64,000 nucleotides of DNA. It comes from Nonomuraea turcica. GTDB taxonomy: Bacteria; Actinomycetota; Actinomycetes; Streptosporangiales; Streptosporangiaceae. The notes beneath the pieces were generated by a model. That model saw only the letters and a list, made by a program, of their open reading frames with translations, was not told where the DNA came from and ran no database searches. Positions 35,288 to 43,071 of the stretch are shown piece after piece. Both the position numbers and the translations under genes were made by a program. Each line of letters begins with the position of its first letter. The stretch's first letter is position 1. The stretch covers positions 186,001 through 250,000 of the forward strand of contig NZ_JAUZQF010000019.1 in NCBI RefSeq assembly GCF_030718205.1. The letters are read 5' to 3'.

Positions 35288-36023
35288 CCTTCGCGATGCC
35301 GGCCGCGGCGTTCAGCAGGGGATCGATGAGGCGGGGCAGCTCGCGGGCGCGCCGGGAGGCCACCACGATGCCCACGGCCGCTACAGCCCGGCCGTCCACC
35401 AGGATCGGGGCGGCGGCCGAGCACGAGCCGAGCGTCATCTCCTCGTACGTGAGCGCGTAGCCCTGGGCCCGGACCGCCGCCAGCTCTCTGGCCAGCCGGC
35501 CCGGCTCCGTGATCGTGTGCCGGGTGGGACGCTCGAGCTTGCGGGCCAGGTAGGACTTGACGAACCAGTCCGGCTCGTACGCCAGCAGCGCCTTGCCCAC
35601 GCCCGTCGGGTGCATCGGCAGCCGGCCGCCGGTCCTGGAGACGATGGGGACGGCGCGGCGGCCGTAGACCTTGTCCACGTACAGCACCTCGAGCCCGTCG
35701 CGGACCGCCAGGTGCACGTTCTCGCCCGTGGTGACGAACAGCTCCTGCAACCACGGATGCGCCAGGCCGAGCAGCCGGTCCGGGGCGAGCTGTCCCAGCT
35801 CCCACAGCCGCAGCCCCACCCGCAGCCGCCCGTCGGGGTCGCGGCTGAGCGCCTGCCACTCCTCCAGCTCGGTCACCAGCCGGTGCGCCGTGCTCAGCGG
35901 CACCCCGCTGCGCCGGGCCAGGTCCGTCAGCGTGAGCTGCGGATGGGCGGCGTCGAACGCGCCGAGCAGGGCCAGCACCTTGGACGTCACGGTGCGGCCT
36001 GGCTCACGGGATCCGCCTGACAT
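35256..36023 (-). CDS. IclR-family regulator, probably of pobA
   Basis: 255 residues from ATG 36023 (ATG 36032 and 36035 also in frame). N-terminal winged helix (LTLTDLARRSGVPLSTAHRLVTELEEW) and C-terminal effector domain (GKALLAYEPDWFVKSYLARKLE, LGSCSAAAPILVDGRAVAAVGI). It is divergent to pobA across an 82-bp gap with a perfect palindrome. IclR proteins such as PobR of acinetobacters control this same gene, so 4-hydroxybenzoate or protocatechuate is a reasonable effector. The C-terminus overlaps the TPP-enzyme stop by 32 bp on the opposite strand. Confidence 0.9.
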   Translation of the reverse strand: MSGGSREPGRTVTSKVLALLGAFDAAHPQLTLTDLARRSGVPLSTAHRLVTELEEWQALSRDPDGRLRVGLRLWELGQLAPDRLLGLAHPWLQELFVTTGENVHLAVRDGLEVLYVDKVYGRRAVPIVSRTGGRLPMHPTGVGKALLAYEPDWFVKSYLARKLERPTRHTITEPGRLARELAAVRAQGYALTYEEMTLGSCSAAAPILVDGRAVAAVGIVVASRRARELPRLIDPLLNAAAGIAKANPPASGSGP

Positions 36024-36047
36024 GCCCGTCATCATTCCACACAGTTA

Positions 36048-36062
36048 TTCCACTCAGTGGAA
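36048..36062. promoter_or_regulatory. Probable IclR operator upstream of pobA
   Basis: TTCCAC-TCA-GTGGAA is a perfect palindrome between the divergent starts; an extra half site ATTCCACA is at 36034-36041. TGGAA/TTCCA-type dyads are typical of IclR-family sites. Confidence 0.6.
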
Positions 36063-36105
36063 GCAGGCGCTCGGCTTACCCCGTTCGAGGCAGGATGCTT
36101 CCCTC

Positions 36106-37269
36106 ATGCGAACTCAGGTCGGGATCATCGGCGCGGGCCCCGCTGGCCTGCTGCTGTCTCATTTGCTCCACCTCCGCGGCATCTCCTCCGTGGTGCTGGA
36201 GAAGCGCAGCCGCGACTACGTCGAGCGGCGGGTACGGGCCGGCGTGCTGGAGCAGGGCACGGTCGATACGCTCGTCGAGGCGGGCGTCGGAGAGCGCATG
36301 CTGCGCGAAGGGCTGCCGCACCACGGCATCGAGCTCAGGTACGGCGGCTCCGGTCACCGCATCCCGTTCGAGAAGCTCGTCCCCGGCAGGTCGATCACCG
36401 TGTACGGGCAGCAGGAGGTGGTCAAGGACCTCATCGCGGCCAGGCTGGCGGCGGGCGGCGACGTGCGGTTCGAGGTGGAGGACGTGGCCGTGCACGGGCT
36501 GGACTCCGAACCGTACGTAACCTTCGGTGGCGAGAGGCTCGACTGCGACGTCATCGCCGGCTGCGACGGCTTCCACGGCGTGACCCGGCCGTCCATCCCC
36601 GAGGGCGTTCTGAGCGTCTTCGAGCGCGAATATCCCTTCGCCTGGCTCGGCATCCTGGCCAACGTCACGCCGTCGTCGGAGGAGCTGATCTACACCAGGA
36701 CCGAGCGCGGCTTCGCGCTGCACAGCATGCGCTCACCCACCGTCAGCCGCTTCTACCTGCAGGTTCCCGCCGACACCCGGATCGAGGACTGGCCGGACGA
36801 GCGGATCTGGGACGAGCTGAAGGAGCGGCTGGAGAGCGTGCCCGGCTTCACGCTGACCACCGGGGAGATCACTGAGAAGGGCGTCACGCCGATGCGGTCC
36901 TTCGTGGTCGAACCCATGCAGTACGGGCGGCTCTACCTGGCCGGGGACGCCGCCCACATCGTGCCGCCCACCGGGGCGAAGGGGCTCAACCTGGCCGTGG
37001 CCGACGTGCGCGTGCTCACCGAGGCACTGGCCGCGTACTTCTCGGAGGGCTCCACCGCGCTGCTGGACGGGTACTCGGAGGCGTGCCTGAAGCGGGTGTG
37101 GCGAGCGCAACACTTTTCGTGGTGGATGACGACGTTGCTGCACACGTTCGAGGACGACGACGCCTACGGGCGGCGGCTGCAGCTCTCGTATCTGGACTAC
37201 GTCACCTCGTCCGAGGCGGCGGCCACGACGCTCGCGGAGAACTACGTCGGCCTGCCATATGGCAGCTGA
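36106..37269 (+). CDS. pobA: 4-hydroxybenzoate 3-monooxygenase
   Basis: 387 residues from ATG 36106, close to the 394 of the well-studied enzyme. FAD-binding VGIIGAGPAGLLLSHLL, EKRSRDYVERRVRAGVLEQGTVD (flavin/substrate loop), DGFHGVTRP, and GDAAHIVPPTGAKGLNLAVADV are all as in PobA. It hydroxylates 4-hydroxybenzoate to protocatechuate with NAD(P)H and O2, feeding ring cleavage. No protocatechuate genes are in the window. Divergent from the IclR regulator. Confidence 0.94.
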   Translation: MRTQVGIIGAGPAGLLLSHLLHLRGISSVVLEKRSRDYVERRVRAGVLEQGTVDTLVEAGVGERMLREGLPHHGIELRYGGSGHRIPFEKLVPGRSITVYGQQEVVKDLIAARLAAGGDVRFEVEDVAVHGLDSEPYVTFGGERLDCDVIAGCDGFHGVTRPSIPEGVLSVFEREYPFAWLGILANVTPSSEELIYTRTERGFALHSMRSPTVSRFYLQVPADTRIEDWPDERIWDELKERLESVPGFTLTTGEITEKGVTPMRSFVVEPMQYGRLYLAGDAAHIVPPTGAKGLNLAVADVRVLTEALAAYFSEGSTALLDGYSEACLKRVWRAQHFSWWMTTLLHTFEDDDAYGRRLQLSYLDYVTSSEAAATTLAENYVGLPYGS

Positions 37270-37296
37270 CCTTGGAAGATGCTTTAGGGTTGTTTG

Positions 37297-37608
37297 GTGT
37301 TCTTTGAGGAAGGTTGGGCGACTTCGCCCTTTCGGTGGTTGATGGGCGAGCTGGGCGACACCCAGCTCGCGCGGATGGGCAGCGAGCCTGGGCTCGTCGC
37401 GGCCGTGGACCAGCATGCCGCGGTGCTGCGTGATGCGATCCCGATGGATCGCGAGACCCTGGGCGACTACCTGCTCGGCTTCCTTGACGAGCTCCGCCAC
37501 CGCGGCTGGGCCTTCACCGGCGAGCCCGATGCCGCGGCCCTGCGGCTGACGGCGGTCTGCTGGCTCGCCCGCGAACTCGGCTTCTTGAACGACGAACTCC
37601 CCGCCTGA
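37297..37608 (+). CDS. Small conserved-looking protein of unknown function
   Basis: About 103 residues from GTG 37297 (TTG 37294 possible), 28 bp after pobA. Acidic, helical: a repeated ALARE/DELRHRG pattern, VAAVDQHAAVLRDAIP in the middle and a C-terminal WLARELGFLNDELPA. It resembles small helical proteins often found near secondary-metabolism genes, but I do not assign a family with certainty. It may be co-transcribed with pobA. Confidence 0.55.
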   Translation: MFFEEGWATSPFRWLMGELGDTQLARMGSEPGLVAAVDQHAAVLRDAIPMDRETLGDYLLGFLDELRHRGWAFTGEPDAAALRLTAVCWLARELGFLNDELPA

Positions 37609-37749
37609 CCGGCGGCCCACCTGCCCCGCCGACGGGCGAGCCACCCGCCCCGCTCGGCTCGGAGGGGGCCGAGTGGGCGGGTCGCCGTCCGGGCCGGCCG
37701 TGCGGCAGGTCCGACGCTGGGTCAGCCGGAAGGCACGTCCGCCGGTGGG

Positions 37750-38601
37750 TCACTCGGGAGGCATGTCCGAACGGGGCGGACCCGAGGACGGCGGCATGTC
37801 CGTGCGGGGCGGACCCGACGTCGGCGGCATGTCCGGCCGGGACGGAGCGCCCGGAGTGGTGCGGATGGGCGCCGTCTCCTCGGTCATCGCCGCGGCGTCC
37901 TGGCGCCCGCGCTGGTAGGCCTCCGCGTGCGCCTTGGCCTGCGGCGCCTCCTCCTCGATCCGGCCCAGCCAGCGCTCCCAGCGCTGCTGCATCGGCCGGA
38001 CGAGCCCGCCGCCGACGCCGATGGCCGCGATGGCCCCTATGGTGGCGAGCACGGTGATCAGCACCGGAGTCGTGACCGTGGTGGCCACGCCGATCTGGTT
38101 GAGCGCCGCGATGATGCCCAGCGCCCAGATGAACACCGCCGCGGCGGTGGCGATCCAGCGGCCGTACGACAGCCCGCCGAGCGCCCCGTTCAGGATGTCC
38201 CTGACGCCCCTGGCGATGGCGCCGGCCACCACGATGATCACGATGGCGACGAGGGCCATGGGCAGCCAGGCCACCACGGCGGTCAGCAGCGCCGAGATCG
38301 GGTTCGGGCCGAACACGCTGAACGCAATCTGCAGGGTGACCAGGATGATCGCGTAGAAGACGATCCTCGCCAGCAGGCCGCTGGCGTCGTACTTGCTCCG
38401 CTCCAGCCAGCGGCGCACACCGCTGCGCTCCACTGCCCGCTCGAACCCCACCCGGTCCAGGATCTTGTTGACGATCTTCTCCAGAGCCTTGGCCACGATC
38501 CACCCGATGAAGAGAATCACCAGGAACGCGACCAGCCTGGGAACGAACGTCGCTATTTGCCGCCAGGCGTCTTGGATGCCCTGGCCTATGTTGATGTCCA
38601 C
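37750..38601 (-). CDS. Membrane protein with conserved TM-helix domains (CmpX/mechanosensitive-like)
   Basis: 283 residues from GTG 38601, preceded by GGAGGAGG. Four or five membrane helices (about 19-40, 77-98, 103-128, 144-165, 175-200). Conserved-TM-helix (PF05552-like) signatures include LFIGWIVAKALEKIVNKIL and SVFGPNPISALLTAVVAWLPM. These are small relatives of MscS channels; CmpX-type proteins affect envelope stress or ion permeation. After 240 comes a tail with three near-copies of DMPPSSGPPR. No neighbour suggests a partner. Confidence 0.8.
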   Translation of the reverse strand: MDINIGQGIQDAWRQIATFVPRLVAFLVILFIGWIVAKALEKIVNKILDRVGFERAVERSGVRRWLERSKYDASGLLARIVFYAIILVTLQIAFSVFGPNPISALLTAVVAWLPMALVAIVIIVVAGAIARGVRDILNGALGGLSYGRWIATAAAVFIWALGIIAALNQIGVATTVTTPVLITVLATIGAIAAIGVGGGLVRPMQQRWERWLGRIEEEAPQAKAHAEAYQRGRQDAAAMTEETAPIRTTPGAPSRPDMPPTSGPPRTDMPPSSGPPRSDMPPE

Positions 38602-38769
38602 GGTTTCCTCCTCCGAGGAGTCAATGCCACGGCGCTACCCGTACCGAAACGGTCTATGCACGCAGCGACACCAAAACTGCGCGTTCAGCGACATTTCACC
38701 GAGGGTTGGCATGTGGGCGGAAAGGGATGAGTAAACGGTCGCTCGACGGCTTCGCTAGGGTGAGCGGTC

Positions 38770-39150
38770 GTGCATCGCAGCCGCGTCTACGCCCTTCTCA
38801 TCGACACCCCCTCGCCCGAAGCTGACCAGGCCGCGGCCTTCTGGGCGGCCGCGCTCGGGGCCACCGTCCGTCCCCTCCAGGGCGAGGAGCAGTTCATCTC
38901 GCTCCACCAGGCTATTCCCGGCCTGGTCACGGCCGTCCAGGCAGTCGGCGACGCGCCCCGCTTCCACCTCGACATCGAGACCGACGACGTGGAGGCCGAG
39001 ACGGCGCGCCTGCTGGCGCTCGGCGCGACCCCGGTATCGCAGTGGATGGAGTGCCGGACCCTGCGCGCTCCCGGCGGGCACCTGCTGTGTGTGCTGCCCG
39101 TGGAGAGCGACAGGGAGGTGTTCGAAGCCGAGGCCAACATCTGGCCGTGA
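38770..39150 (+). CDS. VOC-family (glyoxalase-like) protein
   Basis: 126 residues from GTG 38770, with TAGGGT (38756-38761) as a -10 close to the start, suggesting little or no leader. One VOC beta-alpha-beta-beta-beta module pair (LLIDTPSPEADQAAAFWAAAL and RFHLDIETDDVEAETARLLALGATP). The metal ligands of true glyoxalases are partly present (FHLDIE), but function is unknown. Often such proteins bind or detoxify small aromatic molecules. Confidence 0.8.
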   Translation: MHRSRVYALLIDTPSPEADQAAAFWAAALGATVRPLQGEEQFISLHQAIPGLVTAVQAVGDAPRFHLDIETDDVEAETARLLALGATPVSQWMECRTLRAPGGHLLCVLPVESDREVFEAEANIWP

Positions 39151-39757
39151 CGCGGCGGGCTCTCAGGCGCCGCCCCTCGCCGCCTTCAGGTGCGCGGTGG
39201 CCGCCTGAGACCGGCAGGGTGGTAGCGCCCATCGCACCCTCGCCGGGCAACTCGCCGACAAGCAGGCCCTGCGCCCGGACCTTTCGACCGAGGCGGCGGC
39301 CCGGGTCCGCCCGCCGCCCTCCAGCGCGCACCTTGCCGGTGATGGTCAAGCGTCGGTGTCGGGGGCGGGTACGGCGGCGCACAGTTCTTCGGACTCCCAC
39401 ACGTCGATGGAGCGGAGGGTGCCGTCGGGCTGGGTGACGGCGAGCAATGGCTGGCCGACACTTGGCGCCGCCTCTTCCTGCTCCACATGCCCTGAGGCCG
39501 GCGCAGGAAGGGCGGCAGTAGCTTGGTCACGCCGTGCGGGACGAACTCCACGGCGGGCGGCCAGATGCGAGCCGGCCGCCGTGGGCGACACGCGCGCCGT
39601 CTCACCGCACGGTCATCATCCGTGACGAGGCGGCAGCGGTCCCGACATGGCCGTCGTTCCCGAGGCCGGCGGCTCCACGGCCTCCCGTGGGTGGTCTACC
39701 GGGTACGGCACCCTTTTGAGCAGGGCGGGCTGAGAGGTTCTGCCCTGAACAACAAGA
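39151..39757. other. Gap without an assigned gene
   Basis: About 600 bp with several short, mutually overlapping GC-rich open frames. On the minus strand SVGQPLLAVTQPDGTLRSIDVWESEELC (about 39365-39450) looks protein-like and might be the end of a decayed gene, but it has no good start or known domain. Confidence 0.35.
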
Positions 39758-39758
39758 A

Positions 39759-39790
39759 ACCCCAGGCTCCGGGGTGCGGTGAGCTGGGGT
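39759..39790 (-). terminator. Terminator of the tRNA cluster
   Basis: On the minus strand ACCCCAG and CTGGGGT pair with an 18-nt loop and are followed by TTCTTGTTGTT, just past the 3' end of tRNA-Val. Confidence 0.7.
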
Positions 39791-39797
39791 CTTTGAG

Positions 39798-39872
39798 TGG
39801 TGGACGATACTGGGATTGAACCAGTGACCTCTTCCGTGTCAGGGAAGCGCTCTCCCGCTGAGCTAATCGTCC
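39798..39872 (-). tRNA. tRNA-Val (GAC), CCA encoded
   Basis: Full cloverleaf: acceptor GGACGAT/ATCGTCC, anticodon stem CTTCC/GGAAG with loop CTGACAC (anticodon GAC), T-arm GGTTCAATCC. The 3' CCA is present in the DNA (39798-39800). Last gene of the four-tRNA cluster. Confidence 0.95.
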
Positions 39873-39891
39873 GTATTGAGTTATCACTCAG

Positions 39892-39963
39892 AGCGGAAGA
39901 CGGGATTCGAACCCGCGACCCTCACCTTGGCAAGGTGATGCTCTACCACTGAGCCACTTCCGC
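39892..39963 (-). tRNA. tRNA-Gly (GCC), copy 2
   Basis: Acceptor GCGGAAG/CTTCCGC, anticodon loop TTGCCAA, T-arm GGTTCGAATCC. No encoded CCA. Identical in sequence to the copy at 40100-40171. Confidence 0.95.
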
Positions 39964-40013
39964 ATGGCGTTGCACTTTACTTTAGCGGATCCTGGAGGGT
40001 CCGCCGGTCGCCG

Positions 40014-40084
40014 AGGTGGAGACGGGATTTGAACCCGTGTAGACGGCTTTGCAGGCCGCTGCCTCGCCTCTCGGCCACTCCACC
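40014..40084 (-). tRNA. tRNA-Cys (GCA)
   Basis: Acceptor GGTGGAG/CTCCACC, anticodon loop CTGCAAA, T-arm GGTTCAAATCC. It lies between the two identical tRNA-Gly genes. No encoded CCA. Confidence 0.95.
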
Positions 40085-40099
40085 AGGAGTCTTGCTCCG

Positions 40100-40171
40100 A
40101 GCGGAAGACGGGATTCGAACCCGCGACCCTCACCTTGGCAAGGTGATGCTCTACCACTGAGCCACTTCCGC
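40100..40171 (-). tRNA. tRNA-Gly (GCC), copy 1
   Basis: Same sequence as 39892-39963. First gene of the minus-strand cluster Gly-Cys-Gly-Val, a common order in actinobacteria (with one Gly duplicated here). Confidence 0.95.
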
Positions 40172-40262
40172 GTGAACCCCCGGCGACGTGCGCCGGGCCA
40201 CTGGAAAACCATATCGTCTCCGCGGAGTGCCCGTGCGCACTCGAAGGTGCGCACCGCGAAAT

Positions 40263-42596
40263 TCAAGGGATCAGGCGGACGTCCTTCGTCATCACGAACA
40301 TCACCCGATGGCCCAGCTGGATCTGGTGGTAGCGGGTTTTGCCGGTGGTCGTGACGTGCTTGGACGGGTGGAACGCGCCGGTGGCGTAGTAGGAGCCGGT
40401 GATGGTGTCGCCCACTGCGTACGTCTGCCCGGGGGAGATCGTGTACTGGAGTGGGGTCAATGGCTGGTACGACGAAGGGTCCCGCGTATAGGCAGACTTT
40501 TCGGGATAGGCGCGGCCATACACCTTGGTGTTGGGTTTCAACGGAGTGACCAGTTGGCCCTTGGCCGGGACGGCGGTGGGGCTCGCGGCCGGGTTGTGGA
40601 ACCACGCCTTCTGGCCCAGGTACCAGATGGCGGTCCAGTCGCCCCGCCGCTCGGCGACGGCGAAGCGCTGACCCGTCGCGGCGCGGGCGGAGTGGTCGTG
40701 CACGCTGTAGGAGCCGGGCTTGCCCACGTGCTTGCCCACGTCGGTGACCAGCGGGGCGGTCTCGCTCGGCGCCGTGTGCAGCCAGACGGTGGCGGCGCCG
40801 TGCGGCGGGCAGTCCGGGCCGCTGGTGGTGGCGGGGCCCTGGGCGCCTTGGGCGTTGGCGAGGCCCTGGCCGCCTTGAGGGGCGGCGATGCCCTGGCCGC
40901 CTCGGGGAGCGGCGGGGCCCTGGTCGCTCATGGGAACGGCGAGGCCCGGGGCGCTCTGGGCGGTGGGGCCCTGGGCGTTCTTGGCGGCGGGGGCCTGGTC
41001 GCTCTTGGTGGCGAGGCAGCCGGTGAAGCGAGGGCGGTTGGTCTCGTACGACGGGCGGATCATGACGGAGTCGCCGCCCTTCACGGCCGTGAGCGGACTG
41101 CCCATCAGGTCGAAGTAGTGGGCCCAGTCCCAGTAGGGGCCGGGGTCGTTGTGCATGCCGGCGACGGACTTGGGGGTGCTGCCCGGGACGTTGTCGTGGC
41201 CCAGGATGTGGGCGCGATCGAGTGGGATGCCGTACTTGTCGGCCAGATAACGGACGAGCTTGGCGGACGCCCGGTACATCGCCTCCGTGTACCACGACCC
41301 GCCCTTCGCCAGGTACCCCTCGTGTTCAATGCCGATGGAACGGGTGTTGACGTCCCAGTTGCCCGCATGCCAGGCGATGTCCCTCGTCGCCACGTGCTGG
41401 GCGACATGTCCGTCACGGGAGCGGATCGTGTAGTGCCAGCTCACGTACTTCGGGTCGCCGATCATGGCGGGGATGCCCTGGAAGGTGCCTTCCGTGTCGT
41501 GGATGACGATGTAGTCGACGGATCGGGGGCGCAGCAGGCGGTCGTGGTTGCCGTAGTCCCTGTTGTTCTTCTTGCCGAAGCGCTGGTAGGCGGCGGGCAT
41601 CCAGGCGCAGGCGAGGGAGGCCGGGCACTCCGCCGTCGCGGGCCTTTCCACCGGCGGTTCCGCCTGCTCGGCAGACCAATCCTGGGACAGGGGAGCGCTG
41701 TTCATGGACGGCAGCCCGTCGCCGTCCGCACCGAGGACGGGCTGCCCGTCGGCCCCGCCGACCGGCCGGGTGCCGGCTGCCGTCTGCGGGGTGTCGCCTG
41801 CCGCCTGCTGGTCATTGACGTCCGGCAGCGGTGGATAGCCCGCCGCCGGCTGGGCGCCCTCGCCGGCGCCGGAGGACTGGGCCTCCGTGCCGGTGTACGG
41901 AACACGCAGGCCCGGTACGGGGTCCAGCCGCACCACGTGCCCGTCGTCGGTGCGGCGCAGCATCCCCTCCTGGATCACCGCGAACACCTCGTCGGCGAAC
42001 TCCCGCGCCGCTGCCGGGTCCTCCGCTCCCGAGTATCGGGCGATCGCGTCGTACCAGTCGGCCGGGTCGGTGCTGGGGCGGTGCTGGTAGGAAGCGAGCA
42101 GGGCGGCGCCGGCGCGGATGTTCGCGGAAGGGTCGGTCCGCAGCCGGGCCGGCTCCACGCCGGCCAGCCGCCCCGCCTCGGGCAGCGTGGTCCGCGGCGT
42201 CGCCTGGACCGTCCGCGGCGCAGTCTGGATCGTCCGTGGCGCCGCATGGGCGGTCCGCAGCGCCGCGGCGGGCGGCGCTGCGGTGGACCGGCCCCGGTGT
42301 GGCGGCATCGGCCGGGCCTCGTCCCCCCGGGCGTCTCCCAGTGCGTCGCCGATCACAGTAGAGCCGGTGGGGATCGCGTCCACGAGGTGCATCGGCCCGT
42401 ATCCGCCGGCGGTGCTCGGCCACCCTCCGTGCGTGTCCCACCGGGACCCCAGGTACGCGACCCCGAGCAGCACGCTCACCGGCACCCCGAATTCGCGGGC
42501 GGCGGCCACGAAATCGTGCTGCCGCCCCGAGGCGAGGTCCTCCCCGGGCGCGGTGAGCACACCGGCGGCAAGGATGGCGGCGAGCAAGATCTGCAT
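40263..42596 (-). CDS. Secreted N-acetylmuramoyl-L-alanine amidase with SLT-like N-terminus
   Basis: 777 residues from ATG 42596 with GGGGGAG upstream. Signal-type N-terminus (MQILLAAILAAGVLTA). Residues about 20-200 resemble the lytic-transglycosylase-like module found before Amidase_2 in actinobacterial cell-wall hydrolases (FVAAAREFGVPVSVLLGVAYLGSRW). The Amidase_2 domain (about 355-500) has zinc-binding YIVIHDTEG, AWHAGNWDVNTRSIGIEHEG and ILGHDNVPG. It ends in SH3-like beta sheets (about 600-777). Two Pro/Ala/Gln-rich linkers contain short repeats (for example APRTIQTAPRTVQATPRT and GGQGIAAPQGGQG). It cleaves the sugar-peptide bond of peptidoglycan outside the cell. Confidence 0.9.
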   Translation of the reverse strand: MQILLAAILAAGVLTAPGEDLASGRQHDFVAAAREFGVPVSVLLGVAYLGSRWDTHGGWPSTAGGYGPMHLVDAIPTGSTVIGDALGDARGDEARPMPPHRGRSTAAPPAAALRTAHAAPRTIQTAPRTVQATPRTTLPEAGRLAGVEPARLRTDPSANIRAGAALLASYQHRPSTDPADWYDAIARYSGAEDPAAAREFADEVFAVIQEGMLRRTDDGHVVRLDPVPGLRVPYTGTEAQSSGAGEGAQPAAGYPPLPDVNDQQAAGDTPQTAAGTRPVGGADGQPVLGADGDGLPSMNSAPLSQDWSAEQAEPPVERPATAECPASLACAWMPAAYQRFGKKNNRDYGNHDRLLRPRSVDYIVIHDTEGTFQGIPAMIGDPKYVSWHYTIRSRDGHVAQHVATRDIAWHAGNWDVNTRSIGIEHEGYLAKGGSWYTEAMYRASAKLVRYLADKYGIPLDRAHILGHDNVPGSTPKSVAGMHNDPGPYWDWAHYFDLMGSPLTAVKGGDSVMIRPSYETNRPRFTGCLATKSDQAPAAKNAQGPTAQSAPGLAVPMSDQGPAAPRGGQGIAAPQGGQGLANAQGAQGPATTSGPDCPPHGAATVWLHTAPSETAPLVTDVGKHVGKPGSYSVHDHSARAATGQRFAVAERRGDWTAIWYLGQKAWFHNPAASPTAVPAKGQLVTPLKPNTKVYGRAYPEKSAYTRDPSSYQPLTPLQYTISPGQTYAVGDTITGSYYATGAFHPSKHVTTTGKTRYHQIQLGHRVMFVMTKDVRLIP

Positions 42597-42718
42597 GACA
42601 TCTCCCCCGTGCAACGTCACGATCTGACTACTCAGCGTAACTGTTCCCAGAAAGGGATGTGTCAGACGGGACAGGTGATACGGATGAGGTCGCTGTTCAT
42701 ACCGCGTGGCGGAGTTAA

Positions 42719-42742
42719 ATCCTGCCCGATATCGGGCAGGAT
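42719..42742. promoter_or_regulatory. Perfect 24-bp palindrome before the small gene/glmS operon
   Basis: ATCCTGCCCGAT is followed at once by its exact reverse complement. The centre at 42730/42731 is 18 bp before the GTG of the small gene. It looks like a repressor operator overlapping the transcription start. Confidence 0.7.
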
Positions 42743-42748
42743 GTTGGC

Positions 42749-43057
42749 GTGTCTCGTTCCAGAGCCGTAGTGTCCTCCTCTGTGTCCACGGCACGACATC
42801 CGTACGAAGATCTCATCGCGCACCTCACCAGGACGAGCCCGCTGGGGCCTGGAGAGGCCGCCCGCGTGGTCGCCGACGTGCTGTCGTACTTCTTCGAGTC
42901 CGTCGAGGAGTACGTCCGCCGCCGCCACGGCGAGCTGAAGTCCCGCGGTCTCACCAACGACGAGATCTTCCCCAGGATCGCCGCCGAGTTACGCGGCCGC
43001 CGCGTGGCCGCCCCAGAGCTGTCGCTCCGGCAGCTTCGCAGAATCGTTTACGGATAA
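42749..43057 (+). CDS. Small conserved helical protein upstream of glmS
   Basis: 102 residues from GTG 42749. N-terminal low-complexity stretch, then a helical region (GEAARVVADVLSYFFESVEEYVRRRHGELKSRGLTNDEIFPRIAAEL) and a final LSLRQLRRIVYG. I do not know a function. It is separated from glmS by 14 bp, so the two are one transcription unit beneath the palindrome. No membrane segment or DNA-binding motif is clear. Confidence 0.75.
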   Translation: MSRSRAVVSSSVSTARHPYEDLIAHLTRTSPLGPGEAARVVADVLSYFFESVEEYVRRRHGELKSRGLTNDEIFPRIAAELRGRRVAAPELSLRQLRRIVYG

Positions 43058-43071
43058 AGAGGAGGACCTCG

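Noticed and set aside
39186..39605. Minus-strand open frame in the gap before the tRNA cluster
   Set aside because: Arg/Pro-rich with no start signal or domain; overlapping frames look equally good.
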